From Ruminococcus_C callidus (GTDB taxonomy: Bacteria; Bacillota; Clostridia; Oscillospirales; Ruminococcaceae): DNA of 64,000 nucleotides. The position numbers and the translations under genes were made by a program. Location: positions 2,542,001 to 2,606,000 of the forward strand of contig NZ_CP186925.1 in NCBI RefSeq assembly GCF_049562855.1, read 5' to 3'. The notes beneath the pieces were generated by a model that saw nothing but the letters and a program-made list of their open reading frames with translations, was not told the origin of the DNA and made no database searches. Below, one piece after another: positions 33,718 to 42,078 of this stretch; position 1 is the stretch's first letter; every line of letters begins with the position of its first letter.

Positions 33718-35546
33718 CTTCCCCCTGCCTTTCCAAACAGCTTTTCCTTGTAAACCGGCGCATGTACCTGAAGCAAATACCGCTCATTTCCACACCGATA
33801 CAAACAAGGCCCTCTCTCCGGATATCGAATCAGCGAAAACTCCGACATTTCCAATTGCAAGGTGTCGATATACGCCTTTGGCTCGATGTTTCCAGCATTG
33901 AACAAGAACTGATGGGTTGGAATCGCAAACAGCGGTTTGGTCAACTCCCGTACCTCCGGAATCAAAAAATCATCCACATTCTGACTTGCGATCACCATCG
34001 CCGACTCCTTTTTGCGCACACGCTTCATGGCATTACGGATGTACTCGATGGCTGTTAAATTTGTGAGGAACAAATACAATTCGTCAATTGCTGCAACGGT
34101 ATTTCCAACCCCCAAAAGCTGATTGCTCATATAGCTGAGAATGTTAAACAACAGCGTATCTTTCAGCCGTTTGTTGGTATCCATCAAACCTTTCACGCCG
34201 AAGCACAGAAACTGCGAATCCTTAATGTTCGTATGCCCATTAAAGTATTTCGACTCCGCACCTTTACACATAGAGTGCAGTCCCAGGCAAATATTCTGCA
34301 AAGTTTCCTCTGTGTATAAGTGCTTTTTCTCATGATCAAAGATCATAAACTCTTTTTCAATGAGATCATATAAATCCTGCATCACCGGATAATCCGTTGG
34401 TTTCAGCTTGTTAAAATCCGTCAGATCGTCAATGTCAAAAATCGCATACAGCTTCATCAGCATAATTTCAATGGTGTCGATCTCACTGTCGGAAAAGCCC
34501 TTGTAAGCTCGGAAAAAGTCCTTGAGATAAGAGATATGCTGACTAAGCCTTGTCACTTTCCGGAACGGCTCCGGTGAAGTTTCATCACGCTCTGCTTCGC
34601 CAAAACTTTTTGGTTCCAGTGGGTTGATCATATATTCTCCCGACATGAAATCCAGATAAGTGCCGCCAAGATTGTTCGTCAGATCAGCATATTCCTGTTC
34701 TGCATCCAGAATAATCACACTTTTCCCGGATTCACGCAGATTTGTCAACAACAGTTTCATAAGATAAGATTTCCCCTGACCGCTGTTGCCCAGAATCAGC
34801 ACGTTTGCGTTGGTTTTATCATCACTGCGCTTGTCAAAATCTACCAGAATGTTCGTGCCAAACTTATCCCGACCGATATAAAAACCTTTTTCATCCGTTT
34901 TGCCGGAATAATTCAGCGGATAGAGATTTGCCACAGAACTCGCCGGAAGCACACGTTCATACAGGCTTCCAAACGCATTGTATCCAAAGGGCAAAGCCGA
35001 AAGCATGCCCTCTTTTTGACGCAGAATCAACCTGTCTACTGTAATTTTGGAACGTGTCAATTCCATTAAAATATCCGATTGCAGTTCTTTCAGCTTGTCC
35101 TCAGAATTCGCCTTTAATTCGATAAAGACAGCACAGTGCAGCAGCGGTTCTTTGTTTCGTCTCAGGTCAGCAATCAGCTGCACCACATCCTGCAAATTGC
35201 TCTCCGCTGTCAGGGATTCCGTCACGTCGTTGGTGGTGGACATCAGTTTGTTCCGTCGCGTGGCGTGCTGAATGATCTGCCGCTGCTCCGCACTGTCCAC
35301 AAGTCTGTTGTAAATGCGGAGCGTCACAGAATTCCTGTCTGCAAGGTGTGCCAGAATCGCTTGCTCTTCGGTTGTGGTTGGCCATTCCCGCACTGCCCAC
35401 ACACATTTACAGCTGTTTCCACAAATAAAATGATCGGTGAAAAATCTGACCGTACTGGGGACGATACGGTCAAAAAATTCCTGAATCCGAATTTCTTCCG
35501 CCTGTTCTTGCGTGAGCATTTTCTTCTTTTTCTGAAACATTTTCAA
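33714..35546 (-). CDS. VirB4/TraE-type conjugation ATPase
   Basis: About 610 residues. Walker A ILGNSGQGKSYLMKLLL lies near residue 250, Walker B AAIDELYLFL near 490. The N-terminal part has the usual VirB4 helical region. It powers the type IV secretion channel at the membrane. TTG 35546 is the likely start: GGAGG is 8 bases upstream, against 2 for the TTG at 35552 and 14 for the ATG at 35540. Neighbours are the other channel genes. Confidence 0.88.
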   Translation of the reverse strand: MKMFQKKKKMLTQEQAEEIRIQEFFDRIVPSTVRFFTDHFICGNSCKCVWAVREWPTTTEEQAILAHLADRNSVTLRIYNRLVDSAEQRQIIQHATRRNKLMSTTNDVTESLTAESNLQDVVQLIADLRRNKEPLLHCAVFIELKANSEDKLKELQSDILMELTRSKITVDRLILRQKEGMLSALPFGYNAFGSLYERVLPASSVANLYPLNYSGKTDEKGFYIGRDKFGTNILVDFDKRSDDKTNANVLILGNSGQGKSYLMKLLLTNLRESGKSVIILDAEQEYADLTNNLGGTYLDFMSGEYMINPLEPKSFGEAERDETSPEPFRKVTRLSQHISYLKDFFRAYKGFSDSEIDTIEIMLMKLYAIFDIDDLTDFNKLKPTDYPVMQDLYDLIEKEFMIFDHEKKHLYTEETLQNICLGLHSMCKGAESKYFNGHTNIKDSQFLCFGVKGLMDTNKRLKDTLLFNILSYMSNQLLGVGNTVAAIDELYLFLTNLTAIEYIRNAMKRVRKKESAMVIASQNVDDFLIPEVRELTKPLFAIPTHQFLFNAGNIEPKAYIDTLQLEMSEFSLIRYPERGPCLYRCGNERYLLQVHAPVYKEKLFGKAGGR

Positions 35547-35563
35547 TTTCAATACCTCCGTTT

Positions 35564-36124
35564 TTACGCTGTCTCTAAGTAATTTTCTCCCTCAATATCG
35601 GAAATTTCCTCTCCGTGCATGGACGCTTCCAAATAAATCGCCAGCATCCGCTTGACGTCAGATTTTCCCATGCGCCGCACGTCAAATCCATGCTCCGAAA
35701 TTACTTTGGCTGTGCGGTTGATCTGCTGAAATATCTGTTCCTCCTTCTTGTCCCTAAAACGAATGCAAAACAGAAACTGCCTTGCCGTAGACATCTCAAC
35801 CTGAATATCGTCCAGAAATGCCGCATCCTGTTTCAACAGCTTTCTCACATTTGGATTTTCCTCAGATTTCAAGCGGTTCTTGATATGCACCTTGTTCCCG
35901 TCAAAACATTCACAACTGTCAAGACAAATGATTTCCAGTTCCGGGATCATGCTGAGCAGCATCATCAGATGATAGATTTTCACATCAATATTCTCAGCCG
36001 ACAGCACAGAAATATTGGTGGGCTGCACACTGAAAAAAGCAAGTTCAGCCTTGTCCGTCTGCAAACTGTATTTACCGAATGTCCGCAGTCCAAACAGGTT
36101 CTGCGTTGATTTTTTATTCTTCAT
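35564..36124 (-). CDS. Conjugal transfer protein, VirB4 N-terminal-like
   Basis: A 186-aa protein with FFSVQPTNISVLSAENIDVK, then an IPELEIICLDSCECFDGNK block and NRTAKVISEHGFDV, which resemble the N-terminal region of VirB4/TraC proteins. It lies directly before virB4, consistent with a split VirB4 as seen in other clostridial ICEs. ATG 36124 is 6 bases after GTGAGG; the longer upstream frame is antisense to nothing conserved and overlaps the previous gene. Confidence 0.65.
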   Translation of the reverse strand: MKNKKSTQNLFGLRTFGKYSLQTDKAELAFFSVQPTNISVLSAENIDVKIYHLMMLLSMIPELEIICLDSCECFDGNKVHIKNRLKSEENPNVRKLLKQDAAFLDDIQVEMSTARQFLFCIRFRDKKEEQIFQQINRTAKVISEHGFDVRRMGKSDVKRMLAIYLEASMHGEEISDIEGENYLETA

Positions 36125-36132
36125 AATCATCC

Positions 36133-36393
36133 TCACTTCCAATAAAATAACTGCTGTGCGGTCACGAAAAACCGAAACGCACAGACCATGTAATCGATTA
36201 CCGTCGTTTCCTCCAATCGAATGCTCAGAAATGCAAACACTGCCGTAATGGCAAAGGGCAGAAACGTCCATAGCTGCGTTAAAATTACTACTGACAGAAT
36301 CAGTCCGAGACAAATCATCAGAAAGTCCCGAATACTCCAGAGCCACAGTCTGGAGGTCGCTTTCAAGTTTTGCGGATAAATATATGTTTTCAT
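36133..36393 (-). CDS. PrgI-like conjugal transfer membrane protein
   Basis: An 86-aa protein with two close hydrophobic segments (about 20-58) after a short polar start (MKTYIYPQNLKATSRLWLWS) and a soluble end. This is the TcpE/PrgI (VirB3-like) layout, which sits in the inner membrane of the transfer channel. GGGGGT precedes ATG 36393. It lies between the VirB6-like and VirB4-like genes. Confidence 0.75.
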   Translation of the reverse strand: MKTYIYPQNLKATSRLWLWSIRDFLMICLGLILSVVILTQLWTFLPFAITAVFAFLSIRLEETTVIDYMVCAFRFFVTAQQLFYWK

Positions 36394-36403
36394 AATGCAC
36401 CCC

Positions 36404-37309
36404 CTATGCCAATTTTCTTGCCACAAATTTTCCTACATGAATCGCAGAATTTACCGTATGGGTTACGCTCATCATGTTGACTCTCACAGAAGTATCCAAC
36501 CCAAACTGCTGCGCAATTCTTGGCACTTCATTTGCTGCCAGCATGATGCCAAGTCCCAGCAGCATATTGGTCTGCCATGTCAGCAGCCCTAAGAACATCA
36601 GGCTTGTCTGCAAAAATGCCGTCAGACATAGGGCAAAGATCTGCTTACACCAGCCGTTGAAACCGTCGGAAAATCCTCTTGGAAGGGAGAACATATACAG
36701 ACTTCCCACCGCAATCTGGCACAGCAAAATACCGCCCCGCTTGATGTTGGCAAAGAATAGCTTTACCACACAGTAGGCCAGCGCAATCATGGTCAGCAGT
36801 CCTAATAACCCTGAATATCCGCCCATATTTTTTAGCACCACTTCTGCCGTTGTGCCTAAATCTCCGCGAGTTGCACCGATAAATGAACCGATTAGATCTC
36901 CTGAAAATGTAGTTTGCAGCGTGATGCAAAACTTGTACATCTCCACTGGAACTTTCGTGAACAAGCTGACCGCCATAAAGCCTTTCAACACGTTCAGACA
37001 GGTACTCTGAATGTTTGCACGTCCGGTCTGATATTCGATTGCTGTATCAAATACTGCAACTACCAGCCCTGCGGCAAACAGCGTCCAACCAAACAGGGAA
37101 AACAGCTGCAAAAAAGCGCTCACCCAGGACTGGCTGAAAATATCCGCACCCATGCCATTCATCATACCAAAAAACTCAGCAACTGCGCCGTATATGGTGT
37201 TGAACAGCCACTCCAGCATCACGTCCCAGACGGCTTCAGAAATGGCAGTCCCTACATCGGAAAACTTATCGCCCACCCACGACAGTGCATCGCCGATCCA
37301 ATCAAACAT
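36404..37309 (-). CDS. VirB6/TrbL-like channel protein
   Basis: A 301-aa polytopic membrane protein with six or so hydrophobic segments and a Gly- and Trp-rich N-terminus (MFDWIGDALSWVGDKF). Layout and context match the TrbL/VirB6 family of ICE channel proteins (the Firmicute form is DUF6045, from memory). The ATG at 37309 lies within the stop region of the small upstream gene, so translation is coupled. Confidence 0.8.
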   Translation of the reverse strand: MFDWIGDALSWVGDKFSDVGTAISEAVWDVMLEWLFNTIYGAVAEFFGMMNGMGADIFSQSWVSAFLQLFSLFGWTLFAAGLVVAVFDTAIEYQTGRANIQSTCLNVLKGFMAVSLFTKVPVEMYKFCITLQTTFSGDLIGSFIGATRGDLGTTAEVVLKNMGGYSGLLGLLTMIALAYCVVKLFFANIKRGGILLCQIAVGSLYMFSLPRGFSDGFNGWCKQIFALCLTAFLQTSLMFLGLLTWQTNMLLGLGIMLAANEVPRIAQQFGLDTSVRVNMMSVTHTVNSAIHVGKFVARKLA

Positions 37310-37472
37310 CGCCCACACTCCATTCTCTTAGTTTTTCTTCCGCCGATAACAGCCGCTTCATGTTCGCATACTGCCGGTTGGAACGGCAATAAAAACAGCG
37401 GCATTTCCGTTTGGTTTTCAGAAAATACCGCTTTGTAATACGATAACAGCTGCACATTTTTTCTGTATGCAT
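37302..37472 (-). CDS. Small basic Cys-rich ICE protein
   Basis: A 56-residue protein, too short to attract attention but well supported: AGGAG 7 bases before the ATG, and an 8-base overlap with the VirB6-like gene. It is strongly basic with five cysteines (CSC and KRKCRCFYCR). A metal or nucleic-acid binding role is possible. Family not recognised. Confidence 0.65.
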   Translation of the reverse strand: MHTEKMCSCYRITKRYFLKTKRKCRCFYCRSNRQYANMKRLLSAEEKLREWSVGDV

Positions 37473-37473
37473 T

Positions 37474-37734
37474 TCAACACTCCTTTAATTGATATAACGT
37501 AGAACTGCGTCCGCCGCTTGTTCGCCACCGCTTTTCACGAGTAATGAGTCCCGCAGTTTCCAGATCATTTAATGCACGAAACACCGTGGATTTCGACAAA
37601 TGCAGATCTTCTGCAATCGTCCTGACGGACGGATAGCACTCCCTGTTTTTGTTTGCACGATTGGACAGATACATGTACACCGCAACTGCCCTGTGAGGCA
37701 GTCCATACTCATAAATTTCTCTTGCAAATTTCAG
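37474..37734 (-). CDS. Winged helix-turn-helix protein, probable CTG start
   Basis: An 86-aa DNA-binding protein: KFAREIYEYGLPHRAVAVYM leads to a classic HTH, PSVRTIAEDLHLSKSTVFRA, and a wing with basic residues. No ATG lies upstream of the conserved start. The frame begins just after the VirD4 stop, and CTG 37734 has AGGAGG 10 bases before it. A shorter GTG start at 37680 would remove the conserved first helix. It may control the transfer operon or count as a RepA-N-like accessory protein. Confidence 0.65.
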   Translation of the reverse strand: MKFAREIYEYGLPHRAVAVYMYLSNRANKNRECYPSVRTIAEDLHLSKSTVFRALNDLETAGLITREKRWRTSGGRSSTLYQLKEC

Positions 37735-37737
37735 GTT

Positions 37738-39519
37738 TTACACACCTCCTGTCCTCGGAATTTTTCTTCGTTTTGGCGTTTCTTCTTCCAATTCTTCATC
37801 TTCTTCCGAAACTGTTTTTTTCATCTGCGGATACTGGATCTCCACTTCACGCATCAGTGCTTCCTTGCTCATGTAGGTGACAGTTCTTGCACCCCTGTCC
37901 TCCAAAATATACGGTTCTTCAAAGTAGATGCCCCACTTAAAGTACAGCTTCAGCGGCGAAATCATGGGATGCGTTCCCGTTTTCATGACAATAAACTGTC
38001 CCTTTGGCATAGATTTCAGCTCATCCACTGTGAGAAGCGGTCTGCCGATCATCTGGAGCGATTGGGATTTTTCTTTACCATGAGATACACTGCCTGACAA
38101 AACTGTCTGCTCTCCCAGCGCTTTCGATAACACTTCTGCACTCTGACTGTTTGGCGCAAATCCACCGAAAATGGTTAGCTGTGTGTTATCCGTGATGATT
38201 TCCTGCCCCTCTTTGCCGTAGTTTTTGTTCAGCTGCGCAAAGGACTGAATAATCGCTACAATGCTGATTCTTCTGGAACGGCTTGCGGAAAACATGGCTT
38301 CTGCGCCCTCGATTTTTGGAAAAGTGCCGAATTCATCACAATAAAACATTACCCTGTTCGGCAAGCGGCCGCCGTTCTCATCGGCAATCACAAGAATTTC
38401 TCTGTATAGTTGCTGAATAATCAGCGATACCATGAAATATTTGCTGACATCTTCCTCTGGAAGCACGATAAAGATTGCCGACTTTTCCTTGCAGAATTTT
38501 TCCGCATCCAATGCAGTACCAAAACACAGAATCTGCTCCATTTCCGAGTCGATAAAGCTGTTCAGACGGGACAGGGCTGTACTCATGACCGACAACATCG
38601 CTTGATCTGCAGAGTGCAATGCGGAACCTGCAAGCCACTTCGCCTTATGCTCATCCGGCAGCCGTTCCATCAAAGCCTTGAAGCCGCTTTTGGGTGCAGT
38701 TTTTTTGATGGATTGCTTTTCCCACACAGGTTCCAGCAAGTCCTGAATCATCTTGAAAACCGACACAATGTGGCGTTCGTTTTTCTCACCGAACTCGGCA
38801 AGAAGCAGAATTAATGAAGCAAGCAGACCCTCCGCTGCGTCGTAGAAAAAGGCGTTTGCACCGTAAGCTGCTGCGTCCCCTCCGCCGATACTGATAATGG
38901 TTTTCGCCGTGATTTTGGCGTACTTTTCGGCTTTTGCCTTTGCGGAAAGGTTGTGCTTATCGGACAGATAGATGTCCATATATTTGTTCACCAGATGCAG
39001 GATATTGTTTTCATCGGAGCGTGTGGGATTGCGTAAATCCAACACAGAAACATTGTAGTCGTAATACTTTTTCGCTATGCTGCCGCAGTTCCGAAAAACA
39101 TCGCCCTTCGTGTCAGTTTGCAAAAAAGACATACCACTGGCGCAAGCAAATTCCAGATTGGGATACAAGAAAAAAGCGGTCTTTCCCACGCCAGCAGCGC
39201 CAATCATAAGGGTATGCACATCGCCCTCGTCAACAAGAGCAATCGTCTGTTTTCCATGAGATTTACAGCCGACTACTGTTCCCTGAACTGTTGGCAGATA
39301 TCTGCCTTTTCGCCAGTTTTCCACATCAAATGGGACTTGGGTATACGTGTGTTTCACCTCTGATTTCGTAGCAAATCTGGCAGTACCATGCTGACCTTGC
39401 CCAACAGTTTTCCGCTTGATTCCATTGAGGGAATAGTTATTGGAACAGTATGCCAGTATTAGTAATAAAACAAAAATGACCGACATTGCAATAATGCCGA
39501 TCAGTTGACTTTGTGTCAT
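37738..39519 (-). CDS. VirD4/TraG-type coupling protein
   Basis: A 593-aa ATPase that links the relaxosome to the channel. One or two N-terminal membrane helices (about 8-27), Walker A GAAGVGKTAFFLYP near residue 110, and Walker B VMFYCDEFGTFPKI near 390 identify it. The end is acidic then basic (DEELEEETPKRRK). CGGAGGTG precedes the ATG. It lies between the primase and the channel genes. Confidence 0.92.
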   Translation of the reverse strand: MTQSQLIGIIAMSVIFVLLLILAYCSNNYSLNGIKRKTVGQGQHGTARFATKSEVKHTYTQVPFDVENWRKGRYLPTVQGTVVGCKSHGKQTIALVDEGDVHTLMIGAAGVGKTAFFLYPNLEFACASGMSFLQTDTKGDVFRNCGSIAKKYYDYNVSVLDLRNPTRSDENNILHLVNKYMDIYLSDKHNLSAKAKAEKYAKITAKTIISIGGGDAAAYGANAFFYDAAEGLLASLILLLAEFGEKNERHIVSVFKMIQDLLEPVWEKQSIKKTAPKSGFKALMERLPDEHKAKWLAGSALHSADQAMLSVMSTALSRLNSFIDSEMEQILCFGTALDAEKFCKEKSAIFIVLPEEDVSKYFMVSLIIQQLYREILVIADENGGRLPNRVMFYCDEFGTFPKIEGAEAMFSASRSRRISIVAIIQSFAQLNKNYGKEGQEIITDNTQLTIFGGFAPNSQSAEVLSKALGEQTVLSGSVSHGKEKSQSLQMIGRPLLTVDELKSMPKGQFIVMKTGTHPMISPLKLYFKWGIYFEEPYILEDRGARTVTYMSKEALMREVEIQYPQMKKTVSEEDEELEEETPKRRKIPRTGGV

Positions 39520-39535
39520 TTAGAACACCTCCGTG

Positions 39536-40942
39536 TTATCCATATTCCATGTGCAGCACCTCCGATGGCTCTTCGGTCTGCGTTTCTTCCTGCATGAGCT
39601 GCGGTGCAGACAATTCCTGTTCTACCTCACATTTCACAGCACAATCTGCAAGCTGATACAGCTGCTTTGCCGTCTGAATCATCTGTTCTTTGGTACGTGA
39701 CTGCGTATACCGCAAATCACGCATGACCGACTGATAAGCGGATTTTAAGTTGTCCTGTTTTGCACACAGTTTTCCCTTGTCTGCATACGCTCTGTACTCG
39801 TCCGACAGCTTGATTTTCAACTTTTCAAACATCGTATTTTCAGCGCTTTTGCTAATAAAAAATGCCGATGCTACTAAGGCATATTCAGCAAGATATCGGT
39901 ATTGTCCATTTTGAAATGTCTTGGAAATCCGGTTGAGCATTCTGTCAGGATTGCATTTGAAATATCGCAAATCTAACGCAATTTCCTGGTATTTTTCTTT
40001 ACGGAAATGAGGAACAGCAGATAGGAACTCCACGCCGTGAAGTTGCTTCAAATCCTCATTAAAATCCTTATTCTTCGGAATAATTCTCGATACGCTTTCA
40101 TATCCGTTCTCGTGAAGAATATCTGTTAAGCGTTCAGCAGCATCAATTCCTCCTGCATCGTTATCTGTGCAAAGTACAATTTCACTGAGATTGCAATGGT
40201 TTTTCAACGCTGTGAAAACCGCATTTTTGTACACACCGTTCATGGCAATGTAGCTATGCTTCTGCCAGTTTTCCGAATGCAATGTCAGGTAACTAAGCAT
40301 ATCTATAGGCGCCTCAAACACAAACAGTTTGCCTGACTCACCAAAGTGGGCAAAGCTGTATCTGGTGTCGGAACCCTCACAAGTAATTCGAAAAGCTTTC
40401 CCAAAGGAATTGGTAGAGCGCAGATGCGCCTGCCGGGGAGCGCCGTTTTCATCCATGCCCACAAACACTGCGTTATGATGTTCTGCATCCTCGTACAGCG
40501 TGTGCTATTTTGCAAAATGTGTGATAATTTCCGGCGAAATAAAGCGCTGCTTTATGAGGTAAGCATACACACGATGCATATTTTCATTGGCTTTCGGCAA
40601 GTGGAATTTCTTTATCTTTTTCTCCTGCACAGCCGCTTTCGGCGGACTGTGGGCAATGGGAGCAACACTTCTTCCAAGCAACTCGTTCATGGCAGTCTGA
40701 AAATCCATGCCATAGAAATATCGCATGAATTGGATGGCACCGCCGCCGACCTGATTCTTGTGATCGAACCAAGCTGCGCCGTGAATCATAATGCTGTCAT
40801 GTTTCCCACTGCCGTCATAATAAATCAGCTTGTATTCTCGCCCAACTTTCTCTAATTTCTCGCCCCTCATGCGGAGAAATTCTGTCAAGTCCACGCTGTT
40901 CGCAAGCTGCTTTTCCTCCTCTGTGTATGGAATATACGGCAT
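39536..40942 (-). pseudogene. TOPRIM/zinc-finger primase interrupted by an amber codon
   Basis: One frame of about 468 codons from ATG 40942 to the stop at 39536, broken by a single in-frame TAG at 40507-40505 (residue 146). The first part is the DUF3991-type N-terminus (RGEKLEKVGREYKLI, GGGAIQFMRYFYGMD), the second holds the TOPRIM fold (LFVFEAPIDMLSYL, IVLCTDNDAGG). Coding similarity runs straight across the stop (HFAK-stop-HTLYEDAEHHNAVFVGMDE), so this is one mutated codon. Transferred strands would need priming after entry; the gene is inactive unless the TAG is read through or an internal start is used. Confidence 0.8.
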
Positions 40943-40957
40943 ATTTGCATCCTTTCC

Positions 40958-41302
40958 TTAGAGTCCCACAATACTCCATAAATACAGCGGTGCAGTCAAA
41001 GAAAAGCTCAGGCAACCAAACAAAATCGCCGGAGCCGTCCATTCAAATTGTCCATGTTTGCGATAATCCATGTATGAAGTTGCGATCTTCACAAACAGCA
41101 AAATCGCCAGAATGACATCAACCACCGGGAACACCACATTGTTGACAATGGTCTTGATCTGTCCCTTGGCAGCATTCCAAGTGCTTTCCACTGCTCCGGC
41201 AACCTCACCATCTGCAAACGCCGTCAGGCTGCAAAGAAAAGCCAGCACAATAACAGAAACCGCCGCAATCATGATCTTTTTCGTTCTTTTACTCAATTTC
41301 AT
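40958..41302 (-). CDS. Small secreted/membrane conjugation protein (VirB2-like position)
   Basis: A 114-aa protein with a signal peptide (about 1-30, cleavage near AFADG) and two later hydrophobic segments (about 55-72 and 90-110). Size and topology match the DUF3852/pilin-like proteins that occupy the VirB2 position in clostridial ICEs. It overlaps the sortase stop by four bases and lies before the primase. Confidence 0.65.
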   Translation of the reverse strand: MKLSKRTKKIMIAAVSVIVLAFLCSLTAFADGEVAGAVESTWNAAKGQIKTIVNNVVFPVVDVILAILLFVKIATSYMDYRKHGQFEWTAPAILFGCLSFSLTAPLYLWSIVGL

Positions 41303-42078
41303 ATATTCTCATCCTCCATGATTTTTCCAACCAAAACTGTCCGGGAAGAACTGTTTGCGCCAGTGCAAGTGGACAGCATCACAAGACGATCCGTATCGGC
41401 AATTTCAATGTCATCGTAAATTACCGCACGATTTACCGCCTCACTCATGACAGTCCGCCAGCTGGAATCCGTATTGTAAATTTCGCCTGTGTTTTCCGTT
41501 ACATCCACTGCGAAAAAACACACGCAATATACATCATTTTCCGTGGTCAGCCAACCATAGCGGTGACTGTCAAAATATGTTCTGTCGGTGAAATTTATCA
41601 CGTCCGCAAACATGGAACGGTTGCTCATATTGTGACCGTATAAAATATTGGAAACGCCCGAAAAATCAGCGTTACAGCGGTAATCCAAAAAGATGGAACC
41701 AGCATACAAATAACCGCCGTCTGCCCCATGATGCAAATAAAAGTCGTTATCCTCCGACTGCATGATGGGGTAATTGATGTGCGTATCCGGCACATAAATC
41801 CAGCCGATGGCGTTAGCATAATTTGCATTCATTTGCTGAATTTGCGCTGTCAGCATGTGCGTGGTTGCTGTAGCAACAACAGGTATGTTCCCGGTTTCAG
41901 CCACAGCTTCGTCCAACGTCTCGCATACCTCAGAATCCGGCGCATAATCCTTGACCTGATTCCACTCCATTTTCTGCGCAGCATCGCTTCCAAACAGCAA
42001 ATACATTCCACCCCAGAAGAGAGCAGCTGCGGTCACAGCCAGCCCCATGCGGATTGCTTTTTTCTTATTCGTTTTCAT
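41299..42078 (-). CDS. srtB: Class B sortase
   Basis: A 259-aa membrane-anchored transpeptidase. A transmembrane segment (about 12-30) precedes the sortase fold with catalytic His in NILYGHNM, Cys in MLSTCTG and Arg in SSRTVLVG. ATG 42078 follows GAGGTGG. It sits directly after the SpaA-type adhesin, so it should anchor that protein to peptidoglycan during transfer; the adhesin sorting signal is now out of frame. Confidence 0.88.
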   Translation of the reverse strand: MKTNKKKAIRMGLAVTAAALFWGGMYLLFGSDAAQKMEWNQVKDYAPDSEVCETLDEAVAETGNIPVVATATTHMLTAQIQQMNANYANAIGWIYVPDTHINYPIMQSEDNDFYLHHGADGGYLYAGSIFLDYRCNADFSGVSNILYGHNMSNRSMFADVINFTDRTYFDSHRYGWLTTENDVYCVCFFAVDVTENTGEIYNTDSSWRTVMSEAVNRAVIYDDIEIADTDRLVMLSTCTGANSSSRTVLVGKIMEDENI

